Source: Stenotrophomonas sp.
GTDB lineage: Bacteria; Pseudomonadota; Gammaproteobacteria; Xanthomonadales; Xanthomonadaceae
NCBI GenBank assembly: GCA_003525885.1
Contig: DQIG01000291.1
Span: forward strand, 1-6,689
DNA length: 6,689 nucleotides
Reading direction: 5' to 3'
Part shown: positions 1 through 5,040 of the stretch, piece after piece
Numbering within the stretch: the stretch's first letter is position 1
Layout of the letters: each line of letters opens with the position of its first letter
Position numbers and translations under genes: made by a program
The notes under the pieces: model-generated
The model's input: the letters and a program-made list of their open reading frames with translations, nothing else
Database searches by the model: none
What the model was told of the DNA's origin: nothing

Positions 1-9
1 CGGCACTAC
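1..9 (-). repeat. Possible terminus of a GTAG-type REP element, cut by window edge
   Basis: Read on the minus strand these bases are GTAGTGCCG. I recall this as the usual beginning of the SMAG (Stenotrophomonas GTAG) palindromic repeats. Only nine bases are visible, so the palindrome itself cannot be seen. It lies just beyond the terminator of the M2 peptidase gene, a typical place for such repeats. The match could be chance. Confidence 0.3.
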
Positions 10-10
10 C

Positions 11-46
11 GGAAAGGGGCGGATCCTCGCGGACCCGCCCCTTTTC
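11..46. terminator. Hairpin terminator after the M2 peptidase gene, possibly bidirectional
   Basis: Bases 13-26 pair with 31-44 around the 4-base loop TCGC, giving a GC-rich stem of about 14 bp with a single A/C mismatch (23/34). It begins immediately after the TGA stop of the peptidase gene (47-49). On the minus strand the stem ends in CCCCTTTCC, a short U-tract. On the plus strand it ends in CCCCTTTTCTCATTTT, a better U-tract, so it may also stop transcription from a convergent gene to the left of the window. Confidence 0.65.
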
Positions 47-2011
47 TCATTTTGCCGCCGGGGCCGCGTTGGCCTGCCAGCCGCACATCTGGCCTTCGTT
101 CTGCTGCTTCAGCCACTCGTTGACCGGGGTGAAGTACTCGATCATCGGGCCGGCATCGAGCTTGTCGGTACCGGTCAGCTCCTTCAGCGTGGCCTGCCAC
201 GGCTGGCTGGCACCCTTGCTCAGCATCGCCCAGTACTTCTGGCCGGCTTCCTTGTTGCCGTAGAAGGTGCACTCATGCAGCGGGCCCTTGTAGCCGGCCG
301 CATCGCACAGGCCCTTGTAGAACTGGAACTGCAGGATGCGCGCCAGGAAGTAGCGGGTGTACGGGGTGTTGCCCGGCACGTGGTACTTCGCGCCCGGATC
401 GAAGAACTCTTCGCCACGGGTGCTGGCCGGGGCCACGCCCTGGTACTTGGCCTTCAGGTCCCACCACGCCTTGTTGTAGTTGTCGGCGGTGATCGAGCCA
501 TCGAACACGCCCCAGCGCCAGCGGTCGATCATCAGCCCGAACGGCAGGAACGACACGCCCGACAGCGCCATGCGCATCTGGTTGTTGATGACCGCTTCGC
601 GGCTCTCGGTCGGGGCATCGACCAGGCCGATCGAGCTGAGATATTTGGGCGTCATCGCCAGCACGATGGTGTCGCCGATCGCTTCATGGAAACCATCGTT
701 GGCACCGCCCTGGAACAGCGGGGGCAGCGGGTTGTAGGCCAGGTCGTAATAGATGTGGCCCAGCTCGTGGTAGATGGTGGTGAAGTTCTCTTCGTTCGGC
801 TTGATGCACATCTTGGTGCGCACGTCGCCTTCCATGTTCATGTCCCAGGCGCTGGCGTGGCAGACCACGTCGCGGTCGTCAGGCTTGATGAACTGGGTGC
901 GTTCCCAGTAAGACTGCGGCAGCGACGGCATGCCCAGCGATACGTAGAAGTCCTGCGCGCGTTCGGTCATCTGCTTGGCGGTACGCAGTTCGGCCTCACG
1001 CTGCGCCTTGTACTGCGCCGCCACGTTGGCGTCCTTGCCGGCCTTGGCCAGCGCTGCGCTCAGGTTGGTCTGGTACTGCTTTTCCAGCGCAGCAGTGATG
1101 TCCAGGCTGCCGGCACCCGGGTACGGTTCCAGCTGGTCCCACAGGTTCGACCAGTCCTGCTGCCACATGTTGCCCAGCAGGTGCGCGGCGATCAGGCCGT
1201 TGCCCACTTCGGCCTTGTCCTTGCCGTAGGTCTTGTCCAGCTTGCCGCGTGCGTAGCAGTGCAGCTGCTCGTACATCGGCTTGACCTGTTCCCACAGGCG
1301 ATCGGTTTCCGGGCCGATCTGTTCCGGCGGCATGTCGTAGCCGCTGCGCCACATCTGGCCGGCATCGGTGAAGCCCATGCCCTTGGCGCCTTCGTTCACC
1401 AGGCCGACGAACTTCTGGTAGTCGCCACGCATGCTCTTGGTGGTGCTGTGCCAGCCCTGCCACGCATCGAGCTGCTTGTCGTAGTCGCGGCTGCGTGCCA
1501 GCACCTGCTCCAGCTCGCCCAGCTGGCGGCAGGAGTTCGGATCGTTGGCGTCGGTGCAGTACTTGCCGGCGCCGTAGCTGCCTTCCATGCGGGTGGCGAT
1601 CTGGGTCAGCTCGGCCAGCTTGGCCGGGTCGCGCGGTGCTGGCATCGACGACATCAGCTTCAGCAGGTGGATCGCGCGCTTGCTGTCCTCGCTCATCGGC
1701 TTGCCGTCGAACCTGGCGGCCTGTTCGATCCAGCTGTTGAGCTGGGTCAGGGAGCGCTCGTTGGCCTTGGCCGCGATGCGTTCCGAATCACCGTTGATGT
1801 AGGTGGAGGACAGCCACTGCGCCGAGGTCATCTCCGGGTAGGCGGCCTTGAACTCGGCATTGATGCGGGCCACGAACTGGTCGGCGGTTTCGCCGGCCGG
1901 GGCGCTGCTGCTGGCGGTATCGGTGCCTGGGGCAGCTTCCTTCTTGCAGGCGGCCAGGGCCAGCGTGGCGACGGCGATTGCCGAGGCCAGCAGGAGATGA
2001 CGGTGTTTCAC
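47..2011 (-). CDS. M2-family (ACE-like) zinc peptidyl-dipeptidase lipoprotein
   Basis: A 654-residue protein of peptidase family M2, bacterial relatives of angiotensin-converting enzyme that release dipeptides from peptide C-termini. The N-terminus is a lipoprotein signal: MKHR, a hydrophobic stretch, then the lipobox LAAC with Cys22. Lys at +2 fits outer-membrane or periplasmic placement. The zinc site is H415-E-L-G-H419 with the third ligand Glu443 in FHEAIGD, the same 28-residue spacing as H383-E411 of human testis ACE. Lys542, His544, Tyr551, Arg553 and Tyr554 match the ACE carboxylate-binding, transition-state and chloride residues. Cys384/402 and Cys569/581 keep the spacing of two ACE disulfides. 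All the catalytic residues I checked are present, so it should be active. The start is GTG at 2011, preceded by AAGGA and followed at once by the signal peptide. The frame stays open to 2512, but that stretch is repeat DNA. The biological substrate is unknown; peptide scavenging is likely. Confidence 0.95.
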   Translation of the reverse strand: MKHRHLLLASAIAVATLALAACKKEAAPGTDTASSSAPAGETADQFVARINAEFKAAYPEMTSAQWLSSTYINGDSERIAAKANERSLTQLNSWIEQAARFDGKPMSEDSKRAIHLLKLMSSMPAPRDPAKLAELTQIATRMEGSYGAGKYCTDANDPNSCRQLGELEQVLARSRDYDKQLDAWQGWHSTTKSMRGDYQKFVGLVNEGAKGMGFTDAGQMWRSGYDMPPEQIGPETDRLWEQVKPMYEQLHCYARGKLDKTYGKDKAEVGNGLIAAHLLGNMWQQDWSNLWDQLEPYPGAGSLDITAALEKQYQTNLSAALAKAGKDANVAAQYKAQREAELRTAKQMTERAQDFYVSLGMPSLPQSYWERTQFIKPDDRDVVCHASAWDMNMEGDVRTKMCIKPNEENFTTIYHELGHIYYDLAYNPLPPLFQGGANDGFHEAIGDTIVLAMTPKYLSSIGLVDAPTESREAVINNQMRMALSGVSFLPFGLMIDRWRWGVFDGSITADNYNKAWWDLKAKYQGVAPASTRGEEFFDPGAKYHVPGNTPYTRYFLARILQFQFYKGLCDAAGYKGPLHECTFYGNKEAGQKYWAMLSKGASQPWQATLKELTGTDKLDAGPMIEYFTPVNEWLKQQNEGQMCGWQANAAPAAK

Positions 2012-2017
2012 GGGCGA

Positions 2018-2022
2018 TCCTT
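2018..2022 (-). promoter_or_regulatory. Ribosome binding site of the M2 peptidase
   Basis: AAGGA on the minus strand ends 6 bases before the GTG at 2011. Together with the signal peptide that follows, it fixes the GTG as the start instead of any upstream codon of the longer open frame. Confidence 0.75.
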
Positions 2023-2042
2023 GGGTGGTGAACGACGGCCGA

Positions 2043-2071
2043 AGGCTAGTGGGCAGTCGCTGCCACTGCAA
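2043..2071 (-). promoter_or_regulatory. Weak candidate promoter for the M2 peptidase
   Basis: On the minus strand TTGCAG (2071-2066) is followed after exactly 17 bases by TAGCCT (2048-2043), about 30 bases upstream of the GTG start. Each hexamer is only a partial match to the sigma-70 consensus. The -35-like box lies in a small inverted repeat, GCCACT/AGTGGC (2062-2067 and 2071-2076). The position is right but the match is poor. Confidence 0.25.
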
Positions 2072-2131
2072 GTGGCGGAAGTCGGCCGGGCGGCACCCGG
2101 CACCCGCAGAGGCCTTCAAGCAAGGGCAAAG

Positions 2132-2174
2132 GCCGAAGCAACGGCAACAACGGGCTATCCGTGGTTTGGCGGGG
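2132..2174 (+). repeat. 43-bp intergenic repeat unit, left copy
   Basis: Starts with the GC-triplet run GCCGAAGCAACGGCAACAAC and ends in CCGTGGTTTGGCGGGG. It aligns without gaps to the minus-strand copy at 2410-2452, with 36 of 43 bases identical. The last four bases are also the first four of the left arm of the long inverted repeat at 2171-2245, so unit and hairpin probably belong to one element. Confidence 0.75.
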
Positions 2175-2245
2175 CGGTGTGGGCTTGCAGGACACGCCGT
2201 AAACCCATCCATGGCGCCAACGGTCCTGCAAGCCCACACCGCCCC
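2171..2245. repeat. Perfect 23-bp inverted repeat with a 29-base loop
   Basis: Arms 2171-2193 and 2223-2245 are perfect reverse complements, each beginning or ending in the GGGGCGGTGTGGG/CCCACACCGCCCC block. The loop (2194-2222) contains ACGCCGTAAACCCATCCATGG, whose core is, as I recall, conserved in related Stenotrophomonas repeats while the arm sequence varies. No U-tract follows on either strand, so it looks more like an RNA- or DNA-level hairpin element than a terminator. Confidence 0.85.
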
Positions 2246-2276
2246 ACCTCTGACAGATCGCGGCGGCTGTTGGTGG

Positions 2277-2296
2277 GTGTCGACCTTGGTCGACAC
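2277..2296. repeat. 9-bp palindrome GTGTCGACC-TT-GGTCGACAC
   Basis: Arms 2277-2285 and 2288-2296 are perfect reverse complements separated by TT. On the minus strand it is preceded by GGCAGAT. This resembles the GTAG-headed GTCGAC-centred REP hairpins I associate with Stenotrophomonas, except that the GTAG head is degraded here. It has no coding or terminator context of its own. Confidence 0.7.
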
Positions 2297-2320
2297 ATCT
2301 GCCAGGTATCGACAATCAAA

Positions 2321-2365
2321 ATGGGGTCGGATCCGTTTTCCTCCGGAAAACGGATCCGACCCCAT
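2321..2365 (-). terminator. Perfect 21-bp palindrome, possible terminator of the eptA operon
   Basis: Arms 2321-2341 and 2345-2365 are perfect reverse complements around a 3-base loop. They contain GGATCC on each side, with outer ends ATGGGG and CCCCAT. On the minus strand the stem is followed by TTTGATTG, a modest U-tract, and it lies about 150 bases past the eptA-like stop. It could therefore end that operon's transcript. The sequence also belongs to a palindrome type that recurs in Stenotrophomonas intergenic DNA, so it may be a mobile or REP-like element doing terminator duty. No comparable U-run follows on the plus strand. Confidence 0.55.
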
Positions 2366-2409
2366 CGGCATGTCCAACAGATCGCGGAAAACTGTCGAAG
2401 GCGGACCCA

Positions 2410-2452
2410 CCCCGCCAACCCACGGAATGCCAGCTTTTGCTGTTGCTTCGGC
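2410..2452 (-). repeat. 43-bp intergenic repeat unit, right copy (inverted)
   Basis: Read on the minus strand it starts GCCGAAGCAACAGCAAAAGC and ends CCGTGGGTTGGCGGGG. It is 84 percent identical (36/43) to the plus-strand copy at 2132-2174, with no gap. The two copies face each other about 235 bp apart. This copy is not followed by the long hairpin arm but by TGGGTCCGCC, which pairs weakly with its own GGCGGGG. Confidence 0.75.
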
Positions 2453-2477
2453 TCTGGCTCTGGCTCTGGCTCTGGCT
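2450..2477. repeat. Hexanucleotide tandem (GGCTCT)4 plus a partial unit
   Basis: Four perfect GGCTCT units at 2450-2473 followed by GGCT; on the minus strand this is an AGAGCC run. It directly abuts the 43-bp repeat unit and extends its GC-triplet region, so it probably arose by slippage within the element. It lies downstream of the eptA-like stop, so a change in copy number would not alter any reading frame. Confidence 0.9.
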
Positions 2478-2486
2478 TCGGCAGGT

Positions 2487-2505
2487 GCAGGGCTGCAAGC
2501 CCTGC
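2487..2505. repeat. 8-bp hairpin just after the eptA-like stop
   Basis: GCAGGGCT (2487-2494) pairs with AGCCCTGC (2498-2505) around GCA. A competing pairing exists between TTCGGCAG (2477-2484) and CTGCCGAA (2502-2509), so two mutually exclusive folds are possible. The hairpin begins about 10 bases after the stop codon on the minus strand, but no U-run follows. It is more likely an mRNA 3' end stabiliser or REP fragment than an intrinsic terminator. Confidence 0.6.
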
Positions 2506-2515
2506 CGAACAACCC

Positions 2516-4165
2516 TCAACCTTCGCAGTTGGCGAACACGTCGCGATCGCGCTCGTACAGCGATGTCTTCACCTGCATCAGGCCCAGCACCGACGGGAAC
2601 AGGTTGTCGTGGTCGGTATACGCCGCCGACCGCTTGCGCACGCACTGCAGGTCCAGCCCACGGCTGCTGGCGAAGCCCGGCGAGAACCACATCGTCATCG
2701 GCACCCGGGTCTGCTCGGCCGGGGCAATGGCATAGGGCACGCCGTGCAGGAACAGGCCCTTCTCGCCCAGCGATTCGCCGTGGTCGGACAGGTAGATCAT
2801 CGCCGTGTCGTAGTCCTGCATGCCCTGCAGCGTGCCGATGGTCTTGGTCAGGAAGTGATCGGTGTACAGCACGGCATTGTCGTAGCTGTTGGTGATTTCC
2901 TCGCGCGAGCAGCGGCCGATGTCGCGCGTGTCGCAAGTCGGCTTGAAGCGGGCGAATGCCGCCGGATAGCGCTCGAAATAGGCCGGCCCGTGGTTGCCCA
3001 GCTGGTGCAGCACCACCACCCGGTCGCCGGGCTTGGCCCGCACCTGGGTGGCCAGGTCCTGCAGGAGGATCTCGTCCATGCAGCGGCCATCGGCGCAAAG
3101 CCCCGGCGTAGTGGCGTCGGACAGCGACTGGAAGTCCAGGCCCTCGCACACGCCCTTGCAGCCGGACTGGTTGTCACGCCACAACGGCGCGATACCGGCG
3201 CGGTTCAATACGTGCAGCAGCGACTGGTGCGCGCGGATCTTCTTCTCGTCGTAGTCGTGGCGGCCCCACGGCGAGAACAGGCACGGCAGCGAAACCTCGG
3301 TGCTCGTGCCACACGAATGCATGTCCGGGAAATTGATCACGCTGGCCTGCGCCAGTTCCGGGGTGGTGTTGCGGCCACCGTTGAGGCCCCAGTTCTGCGC
3401 ACGCACGGTCTCGCCCATGACGATCACCAGCAGGCGCGGCTTGCTGGCCGGCGCTCGCGGGGTAGCCTTGGCGTCGGTGCCGATCGGCAACTTCGGCGCG
3501 CGCTGCACAGGGTTGTCACCGCGCAATGCGCGCGGCATGCCCAGCAGCACATTGGCAGGCGTGGCGAGGTAGCGGACTTCGCGCTGGTTGCGCATCAGTG
3601 CCGAGACATCCTGGAACGAGATCAACGCGCCGCCGACGGCGGTCACCGCCGCCACCACCAGGAAGCCCAGCCGCCACAGCAGGCTGCGTCCCCAGCTGCG
3701 GCGACGCAGCTGCACGCGCCACAGCACCACCATCGGCAGTACCGCCAGCAGCAGCACCGGCCACAGCAGCGATACGGTCATCAGCTCGCGGCTTTCCTTG
3801 GGGTCGGTCGCCAGCACGTTGCGCAGCATGTCCGCATCCAGGTAGATGTGGTAGCGGCTCATGTAGTGCGCGGCGAATGCGGTCACCAGCAGCAACAGGC
3901 TGATCACCACCTTGGCGTTCCAGCGCCAGACCAGGATGCCCAGCAGCACGCCGTGTGCACCCAGCAGCAACAGCAACAGCGAAAGCGCGTAGCGCACGCT
4001 GCCAGGATGGCTGGCCATCGCGCTGTGCCAGAACAGGCCGTTGCCGGCCACCGCGAAGAACAGGCTGGTCAGTGCGATCAGTGCTTCGGTGGACAGCTGC
4101 GGCCGCCAGCGGCGAAGACTCGCCAACGCGGGAAGGCGGGCGGGGCGTTGGACCGATGCACTCAT
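2516..4165 (-). CDS. eptA: Phosphoethanolamine transferase, EptA/MCR family
   Basis: A 549-residue inner-membrane enzyme predicted to move phosphoethanolamine from phosphatidylethanolamine onto lipid A phosphate, lowering surface charge. The N-terminal part has five hydrophobic segments (about residues 27-46, 57-80, 85-102, 128-149 and 160-181). Asn116 and Thr120 lie in RNVLATDPKE, the conserved lipid-binding loop. The periplasmic sulfatase-fold domain has Glu252 in MGETVRAQN, the predicted nucleophile Thr289 in SCGTSTEVSLPC, Asp461-His462 in SDHGES and His474 in FLHG. These match E246, T285, D465/H466 and H478 of MCR-1. Paired cysteines such as CDTRDIGRC fit the disulfide-rich family pattern. 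ATG 4165 is chosen because it overlaps the upstream stop as ATGA and has AGGAGG 7 bases before it; the frame is open 31 codons further up, but only inside the phosphatase gene. It is probably translationally coupled to that gene. Lipid A is the likely target, but another glycan cannot be excluded. Confidence 0.92.
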   Translation of the reverse strand: MSASVQRPARLPALASLRRWRPQLSTEALIALTSLFFAVAGNGLFWHSAMASHPGSVRYALSLLLLLLGAHGVLLGILVWRWNAKVVISLLLLVTAFAAHYMSRYHIYLDADMLRNVLATDPKESRELMTVSLLWPVLLLAVLPMVVLWRVQLRRRSWGRSLLWRLGFLVVAAVTAVGGALISFQDVSALMRNQREVRYLATPANVLLGMPRALRGDNPVQRAPKLPIGTDAKATPRAPASKPRLLVIVMGETVRAQNWGLNGGRNTTPELAQASVINFPDMHSCGTSTEVSLPCLFSPWGRHDYDEKKIRAHQSLLHVLNRAGIAPLWRDNQSGCKGVCEGLDFQSLSDATTPGLCADGRCMDEILLQDLATQVRAKPGDRVVVLHQLGNHGPAYFERYPAAFARFKPTCDTRDIGRCSREEITNSYDNAVLYTDHFLTKTIGTLQGMQDYDTAMIYLSDHGESLGEKGLFLHGVPYAIAPAEQTRVPMTMWFSPGFASSRGLDLQCVRKRSAAYTDHDNLFPSVLGLMQVKTSLYERDRDVFANCEG

Positions 4166-4929
4166 GCGTTTGCCTCCTGGCGGTTGGGACGGTCCAGCTG
4201 ACGGCGTGTCAGTACGTGTTTGACGATCAGATACAGGCCGAGCGAAAGCAGCCAACATATCAATGCAGTGGCAATGTCATGCGAAAGGAAATGCGCGCCC
4301 CGAAGCTGCTGGCTGATGCCGAATACCAGGCCGGTACCCAGACCGATCCACAATCCGGCCCAGCGCCACGACGGGCGCCACAGCAGGGCGAAATAGTACA
4401 GGCACAACCAGGCATAGCCAGCACTGGCATGGCCAGCCGGGAAGCAGGCGCGCGGCGCCATGCCATCAGGGCGCAGCGTGAACAACCCGATGAAGGGCTC
4501 GTGGCCGCCGTAGCGCAGCAGATCCCACGGGCATTCCATCGGCACCAGTGCCTTCAGCAGGGAGATCACGCCGGTGCCCAGCGCCATGGCAATTACGACA
4601 TAAAGCAACGCCCATCGCAGGGTGCGATCGCGTCCCTTGCGCCAGTGGTGGAAGCACAACAGGATCGCCACCAGCGCCGCTGCCGTGCTCAGCCATTTGC
4701 CCGCCTTGTGCACGACCGTGCGGGTGATCCAGGCGTCCTGCAACGCCCAATGGCCACCCTCAAGGCGGAACAGGTGATCGGCCACCCACTGGTCGCCGCC
4801 GAAACCCATCAGCAGCGTGAACACGGGCAGACCGATTGCGACAGGCAGCCAAAGGTGAGTTACGGCAAATTTTGACGCCAGTGGCGATGTCGCAAGCGGC
4901 GCTACCGAATCAATGGGACGAACGGGCAT
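4162..4929 (-). CDS. PAP2-family membrane phosphatase with atypical motifs
   Basis: A 255-residue multi-pass membrane protein (hydrophobic segments near 26-41, 80-93, 104-126, 169-184, 190-205 and 219-238) of the type 2 phosphatidic acid phosphatase superfamily. Members remove phosphate from lipids such as undecaprenyl pyrophosphate, phosphatidylglycerophosphate or lipid A. Motif 1 is K126-X6-C133-P134, with Cys where Arg is usual. Motif 2 is FPAGH167, the usual PSGH with Ala for Ser. Motif 3 reads SQQLRGAH213FLSH217D218: His213 is present, but the usual Arg of SR is Gln207 and the usual Asp is His217, with Arg210 and Asp218 nearby. It overlaps the eptA-like gene by 4 bases (ATGA), suggesting a lipid A phosphatase acting before phosphoethanolamine addition, as for LpxE-EptA of Helicobacter pylori. 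ATG 4929 is the first in-frame Met after a stop at 4966-4968, but it has no Shine-Dalgarno, so the start is less certain than the gene. The substrate is inferred from context. Confidence 0.88.
   Translation of the reverse strand: MPVRPIDSVAPLATSPLASKFAVTHLWLPVAIGLPVFTLLMGFGGDQWVADHLFRLEGGHWALQDAWITRTVVHKAGKWLSTAAALVAILLCFHHWRKGRDRTLRWALLYVVIAMALGTGVISLLKALVPMECPWDLLRYGGHEPFIGLFTLRPDGMAPRACFPAGHASAGYAWLCLYYFALLWRPSWRWAGLWIGLGTGLVFGISQQLRGAHFLSHDIATALICWLLSLGLYLIVKHVLTRRQLDRPNRQEANA
4173..4178 (-). promoter_or_regulatory. Consensus Shine-Dalgarno of the eptA-like gene
   Basis: AGGAGG on the minus strand, 7 bases before ATG 4165 and inside the last codons of the phosphatase gene. It selects the short start over the upstream methionine at 4258 and supports translational coupling through the ATGA overlap. 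Confidence 0.85.
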
Positions 4930-4963
4930 GCTGGGAAAGGGCGGTTCGGGAATCCGCGGTCAT
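4910..4963 (-). CDS. Possible 17-residue leader ORF overlapping the PAP2 start
   Basis: ATG 4963 opens a short frame encoding MTADSRTALSQHARSSH and ends with TGA at 4910-4912. That stop lies 17 bases beyond the PAP2 start codon, in a different frame. It is preceded by AGGTGA with 5 bases of spacing, a perfect match to part of the anti-Shine-Dalgarno complement, whereas the PAP2 ATG has none. A leader that delivers ribosomes to the PAP2 start is possible. Equally, the small frame may be chance, or mark an indel if the true PAP2 start is ATG 4963. The peptide has no recognisable domain. Confidence 0.22.
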   Translation of the reverse strand: MTADSRTALSQHARSSH

Positions 4964-5003
4964 GCTCGTCACCTGGATGTCGGAGAAGGGTCGGACGCTC
5001 GTT

Positions 5004-5037
5004 CGCGCCGGGTTAATGATTCCCCGGCGCGTGTCAA
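5004..5037 (-). promoter_or_regulatory. 9-bp inverted repeat with adjacent TTGACA
   Basis: CGCGCCGGG (5004-5012) and CCCGGCGCG (5023-5031) are perfect reverse complements around a 10-base AT-rich loop. It begins 10 bases past the GT39 stop. No U-run follows on the minus strand, so it is a poor intrinsic terminator. On the minus strand TTGACA (5037-5032) abuts the outer arm, but 17 bases further on the sequence is AACCCG, not a -10 box. The arrangement could be an operator, an mRNA processing hairpin in an operon, or a promoter using another sigma factor. Confidence 0.4.
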
Positions 5038-5040
5038 CGT

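Larger units (their letters stand above)
2253..2387 (+). repeat. 11-bp direct repeats flanking two palindromes
   Basis: ACAGATCGCGG occurs at 2253-2263 and again at 2377-2387 in the same orientation. Each is followed by a CTGT within a few bases (2267-2270 and 2392-2395), giving a weak ACAG...CTGT symmetry. The pair brackets the inverted repeats at 2277-2296 and 2321-2365. This could be a duplicated element edge or the trace of an insertion into an older repeat. Confidence 0.55.
2012..2515. other. 504-bp intergenic repeat block between eptA-like and M2 genes
   Basis: No gene is supported here; frames that read through are open because of base composition and continue neighbouring reading frames. 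Bases 2012-2131 hold the leader of the M2 gene and a small inverted repeat, GCCGGG/CCCGGC (2085-2090 and 2096-2101). From 2132 to 2505 there is nearly continuous repeat structure: two inverted copies of a 43-bp unit, four perfect inverted repeats (arms of 23, 9, 21 and 8 bp), an 11-bp direct repeat and a hexanucleotide tandem. The architecture is that of a cluster of REP-like intergenic elements. Confidence 0.85.

Noticed and set aside
2132..2505. A CRISPR array or attachment site
   Set aside because: There are no regularly spaced direct repeats with unique spacers; the repeats are inverted, irregular and differ in length. No tRNA, integrase or other recombination gene is in view.
2012..2512. 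A 167-codon N-terminal extension of the M2 peptidase
   Set aside because: The stretch is the intergenic repeat block. The GTG at 2011 has a good Shine-Dalgarno and is followed directly by a lipoprotein signal peptide, which must be N-terminal.
2025..2735. A plus-strand frame of 236 codons through the repeat block
   Set aside because: It runs through palindromes and ends inside the antisense strand of the eptA-like gene. It has no family resemblance and no convincing ribosome binding site.
2316..3149. A minus-strand frame of 277 codons overlapping the eptA-like gene end
   Set aside because: It is an out-of-frame shadow of the eptA-like gene running on into the repeat block, while the EptA frame carries all the conserved motifs.
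275..4201. A plus-strand open frame of 1308 codons across the M2 gene, the repeats and the eptA-like gene
   Set aside because: It is antisense to two well-supported genes. Its translation is low-complexity (rich in His, Gln, Arg, Val and Ala) with no recognisable domain, and long antisense frames are expected in GC-rich coding DNA.
4166..4258. A 31-residue N-terminal extension of the EptA-like protein
   Set aside because: It would lie wholly inside the PAP2 gene, is hydrophilic and unlike the family, and is displaced by ATG 4165 with AGGAGG and the ATGA overlap.
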